From: Welwitschia mirabilis
Lineage: Eukaryota > Gnetophyta > Gnetopsida > Welwitschiales
NCBI GenBank assembly: GCA_051453625.1
Contig: JBOZIK010000001.1
Location: forward strand, 183,488,483-183,510,412
Direction of reading: 5' to 3'
Length of the DNA stretch: 21,930 nt
Part shown: one piece after another, positions 1 through 9,800 of the stretch
Layout: each line of letters opens with the position of its first letter
Position numbering within the stretch: the stretch's first letter is position 1
Made by a program: the position numbers and the translations under genes
The notes under the pieces: generated by a model
What the model was told of the DNA's origin: nothing
The model's database searches: none
Seen by the model: the letters and a program-made list of their open reading frames with translations, nothing else

Positions 1-831
1 TTCCTCTTGCCATTGTCTAAATTCCTTCTTAACTCATTCCTTAGGTAGAAATCATGCTATCACTTGAATATCTTTAAATTGACTAATGTATTACTTTATG
101 AAGTTACCATGATTAGCAATATTTTACTTGGGCATTTTAAGATGATAAGATTGGATTCACCAAAGCTCAAAAGATTCATATATCTATGAATTTCATTTAG
201 AAGGAAGATGTCTTGGTTATTTTTGTTCTCTTTAAATGGCATGATTAGTTACTTATTTTACATGTTCTTACTTCTTTCTCATCTTACTATCCTAACAAGT
301 ACTTGGTTATGTTAAGATACCACAAAAAAATGGGAAATAAAAGAAAAAGAATAAGAAGAAAAAAAGAAAGAAAGAAAAGAAATATAGACCATTCTCTTTC
401 ATATCTAAACTAAAACATGGTCATCATGATGTCTTACTGCAAGTGCAATAGGGCAAATTTTCCCAAGAGGAGCTTTTGGCAGTGCAATATGGTAGCTATG
501 AGAACTCTACTGGGGGTTAGTTAATCATGCTGTGTGGGTCTTTACTCCTCTAAAAGTGGTTACACTTCCCTCATCATGGTAGAATAAAATTTTACTTTGA
601 GGCTATGAGATTAGTGGTGTCCCTAGTATTATTAAAGGTATTGCTTATTTTCTAGACTCCTTTTTGCATGTAGTACTTCCACATAATCATTTTACTTTTC
701 TGTATTCTAGTGTTGTTTTAATATGTCAGCTATTGATTTCATATTTTTTCAACATTTTATCTTATCATTCATTATTTAATAACATTAGACATAATTGACA
801 TCATCATAATCATTACATATTTAGATGGAAC
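1..831. other. AT-rich non-coding DNA, no gene recognised
   Basis: No coding frame, RNA gene or mobile-element motif could be recognised here on either strand. The only clear local structure is the purine-rich GAAA-type tract at about 323-385. The stretch may be internal DNA of the retroelement that ends at LTR A, but nothing in it proves this. Confidence 0.5.
323..385 (+). repeat. Purine-only GAAA-rich low-complexity tract
   Basis: About 60 bases consist almost entirely of A and G, with short GAAA and AAAG runs (clearest at 361-381). It is an ordinary imperfect microsatellite. A polypurine-tract role is unlikely because no LTR start follows it. Confidence 0.7.
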
Positions 832-1354
832 NNNNNNNNNNNNNNNNNNNNNNNNNNNNNNNNNNNNNNNNNNNNNNNNNNNNNNNNNNNNNNNNNNNNN
901 NNNNNNNNNNNNNNNNNNNNNNNNNNNNNNNNNNNNNNNNNNNNNNNNNNNNNNNNNNNNNNNNNNNNNNNNNNNNNNNNNNNNNNNNNNNNNNNNNNNN
1001 NNNNNNNNNNNNNNNNNNNNNNNNNNNNNNNNNNNNNNNNNNNNNNNNNNNNNNNNNNNNNNNNNNNNNNNNNNNNNNNNNNNNNNNNNNNNNNNNNNNN
1101 NNNNNNNNNNNNNNNNNNNNNNNNNNNNNNNNNNNNNNNNNNNNNNNNNNNNNNNNNNNNNNNNNNNNNNNNNNNNNNNNNNNNNNNNNNNNNNNNNNNN
1201 NNNNNNNNNNNNNNNNNNNNNNNNNNNNNNNNNNNNNNNNNNNNNNNNNNNNNNNNNNNNNNNNNNNNNNNNNNNNNNNNNNNNNNNNNNNNNNNNNNNN
1301 NNNNNNNNNNNNNNNNNNNNNNNNNNNNNNNNNNNNNNNNNNNNNNNNNNNNNN
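832..1354. other. Assembly gap, 523 N
   Basis: The run of N starts after base 831 and ends before base 1355. The length of 523 is not a round placeholder, so it may be an estimated gap. The open frames that run through it on both strands are artefacts of untranslated N. Confidence 0.99.
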
Positions 1355-1793
1355 TCCATTTTCATTTTATTTTTCTTTAGTTATTTTGATTGGGTTTTTC
1401 AAAGTCATTTTCATACTTTTTCAAAATAATATTATGGATTTGATCATTTAGTCATTTCTAGTTGCTTTTACTTATAGCTTTAATCCATGAGATTGTTGTT
1501 TCTCTTCTTGACAAGTGATAATGATACTTTTTGAGTTTAATTCTTACTTTTCTAGGCTTATTGAGTTTGGGCACATTTGAGGATTTTTTCTGAGCATTGC
1601 TTCCTTCTACTTAGTACATGTTATTCTCTTTATAACTCCTTTTCCATATATCTCTTTTAATCATGATCATGTTTTTTAGGATAATTTTTTACTTTCTACC
1701 TTCTTTCTGCTTTTTTTGTTGCTTTTCATGTGTTTGTTTGCTTTCAAACTGCTACTGGTTTTTTTCCTCTTTCCAAACATCTCATTCGATGAT

Positions 1794-1834
1794 TGTTGTC
1801 CCACGTTTGTCATTCCCATAAGAATCAGGATGAT
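1794..1834 (+). repeat. Hairpin module M1 (internal region upstream of LTR A)
   Basis: It contains GTTGTCC, then TGTCATTCCCAT, then AGGATGATAC, in the same order and spacing as the modules in the leader and LTRs. The inner stem is largely lost here. It supports linking the DNA upstream of LTR A to the same retrotransposon family. Confidence 0.5.
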
Positions 1835-2512
1835 ACTTTTCCTTTTTATTATATGCGATACAAGATGTCTTGCTTCACTTATGGCTAGTGGGATGAGAGG
1901 TAGGAATAGGACATCTTTCTGAGCATTCTCCTATGATATTTAGCAAAAAATTTTAAAATTAAAAGGATCGTGTTTTGAGCTTTTAGAATACATATCTATA
2001 ATGAGTTGTTTGGATGTGATTTCATGTTATTTGAATAAAATTCATGGACTTTATCTTGTAAGAGCACAGTAGCACACTAATAAAGTTTTCTTGTAGCTAT
2101 GTTTCACATCATCTAAAGGAAAAAGAATGCTATATTTACTCTTGTACTTTGCCCTTTTTTATTACAATAATGAACTTAGATGCATCATTCTTTTGAGATT
2201 AGAATTACTTATGTTTTTCACATCAATCTAATATCACTATCTCACATTATGCATATATGTTATCATTTTCTAAGCCATTATTATTATATTTTATGATTTT
2301 TAGATGTGTATGACATTCATTCATTCTATGGTAATGTGTTTAAGTAGGAGGCTTAGAAAAATATTAGTATTTGCATCATGTAAATTTTTTTAATATTTAT
2401 GCCTGCATGGTAAAAGTGAATTCAAATTTAAATTTTTCTAATTACTATTTATCTTAGTCAAATTGGCTTGTAATATAGTTAATCGCTTACTTTGTTAGAA
2501 ACTGACAAGGCT

Positions 2513-2522
2513 AAGTAGGGGG
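2513..2522 (+). promoter_or_regulatory. Polypurine tract next to LTR A
   Basis: The sequence AAGTAGGGGG lies three bases before the TG start of LTR A. Plant Ty3-type elements commonly have a G-rich polypurine tract here to prime plus-strand DNA synthesis. Its presence marks LTR A as a 3' LTR whose internal region lies to the left. Confidence 0.6.
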
Positions 2523-2763
2523 CTATGTTGCAATACCAATTTGTAGGAATTTGATAGTTTATTTTGAGTGTTTTTGCAAAACATTTATACAAGTTTAGAT
2601 GTAATTCTAATAATTATTGAGAACTGATAGGATGATTATCAAAACATGTAATTATTAGCATATTTGGAGGCCTCTCAGGCTTATTTTGATACTTCATACT
2701 TTGAAAGAAGGATTTACTATGGAGAAGACTAATTCCTCTTTGAGATTGAAGATGAAGAAGTGT

Positions 2764-2804
2764 GTTGTCCCCTTTGTTGTCCTCACAATAGGTAGGATGA
2801 CAGC
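2764..2804 (+). repeat. Hairpin module M2 (LTR A, first copy)
   Basis: GTTGTCC at the left and GGATGACAGC at the right bracket a TTGTCCTCACAATAG core. It aligns base for base over most of its length with the first module of LTR C (15041-15081) and of LTR D. Stem pairing is weakened by transitions. Confidence 0.65.
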
Positions 2805-2886
2805 ACTGCTAACATGGATAGAGGCTACAGGGTTTACTGCAAGGCCTAAATCTAATAGACCATCTTTTAACATGAAGTGACCTTCC

Positions 2887-2919
2887 CATTATCATTTCCA
2901 TGATAGTCAGGATGACAAC
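2887..2919 (+). repeat. Hairpin module M3 (LTR A, second copy)
   Basis: The inner stem is TATCAT (2890-2895) and ATGATA (2900-2905) around loop TTCC, followed by GTCAGGATGACAAC. The same stem and loop type occurs in the leader copy at 16297-16312. Confidence 0.65.
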
Positions 2920-3033
2920 TATTTTCTATGATGGAAAGAATTATTTTTGTAATGGGGTCATGCAACCCATTTGAGCTACTAGTATTTCTTCTTTGACTTT
3001 TAGGGTTGAGCTTTCAGAACTTCAATGTAAAAC

Positions 3034-3041
3034 TATAAATA
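3034..3041 (+). promoter_or_regulatory. TATA box of LTR A
   Basis: TATAAATA is followed by CCCTCCC and a pyrimidine-rich stretch. The same arrangement (TATAAATA then a C-rich block) occurs in LTR C and, slightly altered, in LTR B. It probably marks the U3/R promoter, with transcription starting about 30 bases downstream. Confidence 0.6.
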
Positions 3042-3770
3042 CCCTCCCTTTTCTTCACTTTCATTTCTGTCTTTTGTACTTAATGTTTTTGTGATAGAAG
3101 ATTAAAGGATAGGAGGTCCATCTAGTAGCTACAGAGAGAAGTTTACCTTGGTGTTGGGATAAGTATCCTCCATTAAGGTGATACTATTTTATTGTAAGTG
3201 GATGTAAAAGTTTCAAATCGCTATTTTCACTAAAATTGTATTTATGTTTCTTATGATTTAAGTTGATTATAGTTTATTAATAATTCTATAATTTATTTAG
3301 GTCATAAGGGCAACCTTTGTTAATGTTGATTCTATTAGTTTAGATTTGCATTACTATTTCATTTCCATTTCACATCTACATTCCATATTCTATTTGGCCT
3401 ATCTCATAGTTCACATTAGTTAGGAATAAGTGATGAACTCTTCTTAATTGATTTGAATTATAAATATCTAGTTCTTGTGATAGGAGAATTAGGATCCAAA
3501 TAGAACTCATCTCATTTACATTTCATCCATGGCATTTCATCTTTATTCATCATTGCATTATATTTTCATATTTGTTTACTTTCATTCATTAAAATATAAA
3601 AGACCAATAATACTCTTGAAAATCAATTCTCTAACTTCTAGCCTAGTGCCTTCAATGGATTACAACATTTAAGTTAACTCTCGTCTATACTAGTGTGTGT
3701 TTTCTGCAAGTATTTTAATTTATAGGTTTGCCTAAAGTACTTAAGGATTGCATAAATTTACATCGTAACA

Positions 3771-5226
3771 TTTATTTTGTTACATTATTCACTTTAAACA
3801 CATTTTAACTCATCCATTAAAAATATGTAACCTAATTTAATTTCTATTATGAAATATGAGATTCTAAGGAATAAAGATTAGGATTCCCTCAAGAATTTAA
3901 AGGCATACTCAAAAACTTTTTATCTCATTGTTGAATCTGCAAAAGCATATAAAGCTTTTGATAAATGCCAATAAGTACTACTACATGTAGTGAATTAGAA
4001 TCTTTCAAGGTTTAAACCATTCTTTTCCAACATCGTTAATTTTTTATATTTACAACTTTAAGCTTTACAATATGGTAATGATTATCTTTTTTAACTAATT
4101 TTTCAAGCTTCACCTACATGCATGTCACCCTTTTAGATATAATTAATTTCTAATTTGTTACATCAACATCCTAGGATACCAGACATAGATCTACATGCTA
4201 TTTTAGCTTGTCTAGGATTATGATATATTTACATGCATTTCATATAATTCAAGTAACTTTTAATAATTTCATTTAAACCCTTCATAACAATTGATTTGTT
4301 TTGAACAATCCACTACCACCTTTCTTTCCTTAAAGGTAATAATAATAATGAGCTAAGAAAGCTAATTGAATTGCCTAACCATCATTTTAGTTGTTGAATG
4401 TTTAGTGATTAAGTAGCTTAAGGATTTATATTACGATTGGTGTTTCGCATTTAAATTGGATGCTTGCTTTTTTTCAAAGGCCCTTCACAAGTTCACATTT
4501 TAATAAGACATGATTTATTTTTTTCCAAGCTTTAGCTAAAAGTCACATAGGTATCACATTGAAGGTTTTACTTTTTTAGAGACTAACTTTATCTAGGATC
4601 TTGACCACTTTTATTAGAGATAGAAAGATTGTTATGTGAGGAAATGTTCTAATTTGTTTTAGTACTTGTGAGTCTCAAGAAATGTTTAATGAAGAATTAT
4701 AGTAATATAAACCTTATACTAGTTTCTAAGTAATTATAATCCTATTCCATTTCGAAAGATTAAAAATCTTCTAATCCATTTTTAATTGAGCTTAGTTTTT
4801 CTCCATGTGGATAGTGTATTTGATCATTGGTATGTCTAAAATAGTATGTCCTCACATAGGTACTTTTATCTCCAAATTTATGCCTATTTTATTTCTTATT
4901 TCAATAATTTTTTTATCATTTTTTCTATTAAATAATTACTTATACTTTTAGGTTATATATTATTCAACCTTTAATCTCCCAAGGTTTATGCATTAGGTTA
5001 TTGATCATAAAGTATATTTTTCTTTTTAATGCCTTATGTTTTCATAAGAAAGTGTGTTGAGCCCTTTTGCTTTATTGACCATATACTTGGGGGTTAAGTC
5101 ATGCATCAATAAGTAAATTGGTATTGGTTGTAGCATAGAATGTGTTGATTTCATCTTTTTTCTTGTAAAAATATATTCCCTTTCCATCCAGTCAATTGTT
5201 TCTCTATCTTTTCTCTTTCCTAAGAC
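3771..5226. other. AT-rich DNA, nothing recognised
   Basis: About 1.45 kb directly after LTR A. Both strands are broken by stops in every frame. I saw no retroelement motif, tRNA or repeat beyond general AT richness. It is either the host site into which the LTR A element inserted or an unrecognisably old repeat. Confidence 0.4.
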
Positions 5227-5302
<76 letters not shown>

Positions 5303-5402
5303 NNNNNNNNNNNNNNNNNNNNNNNNNNNNNNNNNNNNNNNNNNNNNNNNNNNNNNNNNNNNNNNNNNNNNNNNNNNNNNNNNNNNNNNNNNNNNNNNNN
5401 NN

Positions 5403-5470
<68 letters not shown>
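5227..5470 (+). repeat. (TG)n microsatellite with an embedded assembly gap
   Basis: A short TA run (5227-5234) leads into uninterrupted TG repeats (5235-5302), then 100 N, then uninterrupted GT repeats (5403-5470). The visible parts total 136 bases without a single interruption, so the real array is longer. The Cys-Val and Thr-His open frames across it are translation artefacts. Such an array is expected to be length-polymorphic. Confidence 0.98.
5303..5402. other. Assembly gap, 100 N
   Basis: Exactly 100 N, the customary placeholder for a gap of unknown size. Both flanks are TG repeat, so the gap was most likely caused by the microsatellite. Confidence 0.99.
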
Positions 5471-5477
<7 letters not shown>

Positions 5478-5559
5478 CATAGAAAATAGGCATGATCAAA
5501 TAGGTTGTAAGTAAATAATAAATTTTGCATTATAGAGGATTATCAAACATTTGAAGTTT

Positions 5560-6690
5560 CTAATCTTGAGTGTGAAATTCATAGATTCTAGATTTATTAA
5601 CAATATAAACTTAAAGAAGTTGTAAAGTCCTCTAGATTCTTTTTAATTGTTAAGATGTTAGTCGCATACCCTCTAAGAATACAAAACTATCCTCAACAAA
5701 TTATGCATGGTTTAGGTAGGGTATATTGGTGATATTTTAATAGCTCTTAAGAGTTCCATGGGTTGTAAATGTATTAAATGATCCTAGATCTTCTAATAAC
5801 ATGATGAATAATAGGGAAGAGATAGGATCATCTTGTTTGAACCCATTTATGGGTTTAAAGGTTTTTTTTTCCTTTATATTGTTAAATAGAATTAACATAT
5901 ATAAATATTCATTATAAGCTTTAATCATTTTCTTTTAGTGGTGATTGAAACCATACTTTTCTAAGACAAATTACAAAGAATTCTAATTGACATGAGCATT
6001 TACTTTTCTAAGATCTAGTTTGAGTGCTACATTATTTTGCACTAATGTAGAATTTCAAATATCTTAGATAATAATTATCTAATTTGTAATCTTTCTTTCC
6101 TAGACAAAATCCCCTATTTGATGATAATGAGATCTACTAGAATTAGAATTTGCTTAATGGAATTTTGGCACTAATTTTTAGAATTGAGTTACATAAACTA
6201 ATATGTTGATAGTATTTAATTTGTAAATTTTTTAAACATTTTGGTTTGCAATGATATTTACCAAATTAATCTCTAGGATGATCCATCTTCTAGAGAAAAA
6301 TTTATTTTCCATAATCGTAATATAGGATCTTGTTAAATTCCAAAATTTTATAAAAGAAATCAATAGGAAAACCATTAGGGCCTAGGAAATCATTCTTTTT
6401 TATCTTTCTAATTGTAATTTTTTTCTTAGCTTTAGTTTCATATTGTGTTTATAAATTTTTTTTTTTGGATGTTTTATTGATAATTTCTTATCTAAAGTGT
6501 AGACTATTTTGTTTTGAAGATTACCATTATTTTCCTTACTAGCAAACAACATCTCCTTAAAGTGAGTTAGTGCTTCCTTTGATATATCCATTTCCATTAT
6601 TAGATGGAATGCATCAGTTCCTATAGGTTCTTTTATACTATTAGCTTCTAGCCTAATCTAGGAATCATTTTGTGGAATCTTATTCTTTCT
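5560..6690 (-). pseudogene. L1-like LINE reverse transcriptase relic
   Basis: Read on the minus strand and allowing frameshifts, the conserved blocks of a plant L1-type ORF2 reverse transcriptase appear in the right order. First is a linker with HFKEMLFASKENN (about 6540). Then comes FLGPNGFPIDFFYKIL (about 6335-6390; family form is GPDGFP..F). Next is HISLCNSILKISAKI (about 6150-6190; family form RPISLCN..YKI), then SNRGFCLGKKDYKLDNYY and VALKLDLRKVNAHVN (family form LKLDLSKAYDRV). They are followed by INGFKQDDPISSLLF (about 5812-5856; family form G.RQGDP.SP.LF). The catalytic YADD box is degraded to FVED (5689-5700), and INKSRI follows. At least several frameshifts and stops separate the blocks, so it cannot encode an active enzyme. 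No ORF1, endonuclease or tail was identified with confidence. Confidence 0.85.
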
Positions 6691-8330
6691 TCCTATCCTT
6701 CCTTCATTCCATTATTCCTTCCCTATTTCACCATGCTCCTAAGTGTTTTTCACTAAGAAGTTGGCTTTCTAAGTATGCCTCATCTCATGCCTCACCAGTC
6801 TCTTTCATGAAATTTACAAACTCCCTTCTCTTTCATCCCAGCACATGAAAGAGTTCTTGTTGTTGATGTTATGCCAATAACCCCCACTGTGTTATGCTGA
6901 TAACCTTATCAGTTCCTGATTATTATCAGCCTTCATACTAACTGGTACTACATAAGATGATATCATAAAGGTACACTCATGGTTTATATTACTATTACCG
7001 ACATGTTACCCATGAAGGAAGTTTATAACATGTGGCTCCTTCCCATTACCACCATGTTCCATTATTGGGCTATCGTTTGTTATATAATATAATATATGAA
7101 CTATTCATATTCAAACCATAAAATGACCACATAATTGAGTAGTGTGTTATGTTGATAGTTGGTTTGCCCACTATCTTTGGTACAGGACCAATTTAGGTGT
7201 TAGGGCCTTTTAGCTCTAACCTCTCTTTTAATCTTTTCTTTATCCTTAACTCCTATATAAGAATCTTATCTTAAGTCCATCCTTTTTTAATCCTTCTATT
7301 TTCTTGATCTCTAATCAAATAAGTTTTCTTTTTAGGATGACATCCTTTCTTATGGGTTTCACCTTATTTTTTCAAGTCCTCAACCTCCTTTCTTCCAACT
7401 ATTTACCTCTTTCCTCATCTTAATAATCTCCCATTCTTCTCTTCTTTTCCTTCCATTTTCTATCTTTTTCATCCTTTCTAACCTCTTCTTCTCCTATCTT
7501 CCATGTTCAAGGTGTGGAAGATAGTGTCCCGTCAAGATAAATTCTAATCTAAGACATGAAAGACATCATTTGACCTTCAAATTTTACATGAAGGTTATGG
7601 AAGTTATTCTCTTATCTCTTTCTCAACCTCCCACTAACTCTAAAATTCCTTCTAGCATTAGATAGCTACCACTTCAATTGGAGCCCTTCTCTTGACTCCT
7701 TTGTTGATAGGTCATGTCCTAAGGTGATTTGGTGTCTTTCTTCTACCCTTTTCCTCTAGAGAAGATTCAACCTCATTTTATTTCTTCTTTTTCTTCTATC
7801 CTTTCCCTCATCCACTTCTCTCTTTCTCACCTTTTTGTCATTCTCTTTTCACTTCTTTCATGTCCTATGTATGGAAAAGGGAACTTTGTCCCATAATTCC
7901 ATGCTTAGAATTTGGAAGACCTTCTTCTTCTTTCTTATGTAATAGCAGAAGTCCTTTAGAACCTTATTTAGATAGCATTCACATAAAATTCATCTCCTTC
8001 TAAGATAGGTATCAAATTTAGAAGCCTTATACTCTAATGATAAGGGCTAATTTTAGAGATCATCTCAATGGAAGTGCTCTTCTAAATCCAAAGAATCAGT
8101 ATCATGTCATTGAGCTCCCCTCTCCTCTTTTTCCTTCCTATATTTTTCCTTATTCCTAATTCTTTTCCTTTCCCTTTCATCCTCCCTATTTATTTCTCCC
8201 ACCTCTTCATCCTAGTTGTGTAATCTCACCTATCTTTCATGCTTAGAGTGTGGAATACCCCGATCACCATACTTTCCATACTTAGTTCCCATTTCTTTAA
8301 TCTACCTTGACATATTTTTTTAAGTTAAGT
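6690..8330 (+). other. Strongly pyrimidine-rich tract with a loosely repeated unit
   Basis: The + strand is rich in CTT, TCC and TTC runs for about 1.6 kb, with hardly any purine-rich stretches. A phrase close to CATGCTTAGAGTGTGGAA recurs at about 7502, 7899 and 8239 (spacing about 400 and 340). Each copy is preceded by a C/T-rich stretch, suggesting a decayed tandem unit. No coding frame is convincing on either strand. It lies 5' of the LINE relic as that element reads (minus strand), so it could be the element's purine-rich 5' half, but I saw no endonuclease motif to support this. Confidence 0.4.
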
Positions 8331-9800
8331 TTCACTTTGATCTCCTTTCTGCTGACCTCCTTGATTTTGCTAAGAAGAGTCTCTAATGTTCCTGTATTCC
8401 TTATCTCTTAAGTTTGCTAACCCACTTTGTCCACTTTTCTTGTTGTTTAATAGCCATTTTTATCAAGCTTCCTTTTCAAGATGTTGAATTGAGGAAAGTC
8501 GTAATATGGCATCGCATTTTTAGGATGCATTAAAATCAAGTGAGTCTTCTTATTTCCTTACATCATAAGGTGAGTTCCATCTTTATGACTAGGAAGTTGA
8601 CTACTATTGTAGTGGGATGATCCTCTTTAATTCCATTAGGAACCAACTGAATGTCTTAATGTTTTACTATTGTTCATAAAGAGTTACATCATCACTAGTC
8701 CAAAACTAGTATAGAGATAATGTTAAGGTATTATTTGAAACTTAATTGCTATGCTCCATTTCCTTTCTTCACATTACTTCCTATTCTCTTATCTTACTTT
8801 AGAAATGTAGTTTTTCCTTGTCACTCCCACTTATAAGTCCCCACATCTCATAAACCATCTCTTTGTACATCTAGTCCTTCCTGTTTTTCTGCTTTCTAAT
8901 TACTTTTTAGTCTAGCAATGATGCTATTAGGTAAAGGCTTCCCCTTTCATGCTTAGATAATAGCCTTATTTCTATTAATATAGCTCTTATTAACTTGAGC
9001 TTAATGGTGGCATATCTATTTCATTAAGAACTCTACAAGTAGATGCACTTGTAACTCCCCTCTCTTAAGTTCTCCTCTTCTAAGAATTATCTATGAATTT
9101 TCCCTAAGTTTATAAATAAGTATTTTCCTATTTTTACATTTTGTCTTTTAGTTGTCCTCCTTTAAAAAGTTGAGAATAATCTTGCAAATACTTTTTTATT
9201 ACTCCCTTTAAAGGAAAAACATTGTTTCATAGCTAAATAATTTGTAAACGTAATAACTATTATTTTCTTTGATACACTAGTAATTACAATTCATAGGTAC
9301 ATAAGAGATGATTATGAGGAGAACCCTGGTTGAGACAATTTATTTGAGTGAAATAGTCTTTATTTTGTAAGCAATAAAGGAAAACGACCCCACAGTGTAT
9401 CATCCTTCACTTTTTTGGAGAACATTTTCCACATCATAGGCCTGGGAGGAGATGCATTTACAAACTCTATTTCCATTACTAAGATGTACTTTGCCTTTTC
9501 TATTCTAAATACCTTGAAGTAACTTGAAGGATACCACCTTCCTTTGAAAGTTCTCTATTTCTTATCCTTTAGCCTTTTTTACTTTTCTAGGATTATGTCC
9601 TTTATTCTATAAAGTTTCTTATTAAGTTTTACCTCATGCTCTATGTTATGCCCTTGCTACTCAATACCTTTAGTGTTTATTTATGCATACCTAATTTCTA
9701 GCAACCCTCTCAAATAACTCCAAGCTGCCTCACCTTGGAAAGAGGATGTTATTGTTATTTCCAAGCCTAGGGCAAGGAATTTACATTAATAGATATCTTG
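8330..9800 (+). repeat. Inverted repeat, left arm (pairs with 12040-13513)
   Basis: The + strand aligns with the reverse complement of 12040-13513 along its whole length. Clear blocks are TTATCAAGCTT (about 8460), TTAGGATGCATTA (about 8520), GGATGATCCTCT (about 8615), AACCAACTGAATGTCTTA (about 8640), CATCATCACTAGTCCAAAACTAG (about 8690, shown over two lines of sequence), TTTCTATTAATA (about 8970), GGCATATCTATTTCAT (about 9010), TCTCTTAAGTTCTC (about 9060), TTACAATTCATA (about 9285) and AAGCCTAGGGCAAGGAATTT (about 9763). Divergence is considerable and indels are frequent, so the two copies are old. The family was not identified. Confidence 0.8.
9363..9554 (-). pseudogene. Short unassigned open stretch in the left inverted-repeat arm
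   Basis: On the minus strand a stop-free stretch of 64 codons includes FKGRWYPSSYFKVF near its start and ends in LWGRFPLLLTK. The matching place in the right arm (about 12260 on the + strand) reads FKGRIYPPNYFRV in the corresponding frame. This hints that the repeat once encoded protein here. There is no start codon at the beginning and I do not recognise the family. Confidence 0.3.

Larger units (their letters stand above)
1355..2525 (+). mobile_element. Probable 3' internal non-coding end of a Ty3-type LTR retrotransposon
   Basis: This T-rich stretch ends in a polypurine tract directly against the start of LTR A, which is where the 3' internal region of an LTR retrotransposon should be. 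It also carries one copy of the nested-hairpin module (1794-1834) that recurs in all four LTRs and in the leader downstream of LTR C. No gag or pol motif was recognised. An open frame at 1716-1922 (68 codons, hydrophobic, T-rich) has no family resemblance and is probably chance. The left limit of the element is unknown because of the gap. Confidence 0.45.
2526..3770 (+). mobile_element. LTR A, 3' LTR of a Ty3-type retrotransposon (1245 bp)
   Basis: The left end is TGTTGCAATACC and the right end is CATCGTAACA, giving the TG...CA ends of an LTR with a near-perfect 5-bp terminal inverted repeat (TGTTG/TAACA). It aligns end to end with LTRs C and D and along most of LTR B. Shared landmarks are ATTTGATAG near the start, two hairpin modules (2764-2804, 2887-2919), a TATA box (3034-3041), a block reading ACCTTGGTGTTGGG then GTATCCTCCATTAA (about 3144-3178), and ACTAGTGTGTG near the 3' end. 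The flanking five bases differ on the two sides (ggcta, tttat), as expected for a 3' LTR rather than a solo LTR. The open frame at 2686-2880 lies inside the LTR and has no known relatives. Confidence 0.8.

Noticed and set aside
323-385. Purine-rich tract as a polypurine tract
   Set aside because: No LTR-like TG start or family LTR sequence follows it.
772-1451. Open frames of about 200 codons on both strands
   Set aside because: They consist almost entirely of untranslated N from the 523-base gap.
2686-2880. 64-codon open frame
   Set aside because: It lies wholly inside LTR A across a hairpin module and is not preserved in the other LTRs.
5196-5530. Several overlapping open frames of alternating Cys-Val or Thr-His
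   Set aside because: They are translations of the TG microsatellite and of N, present in several frames on both strands.
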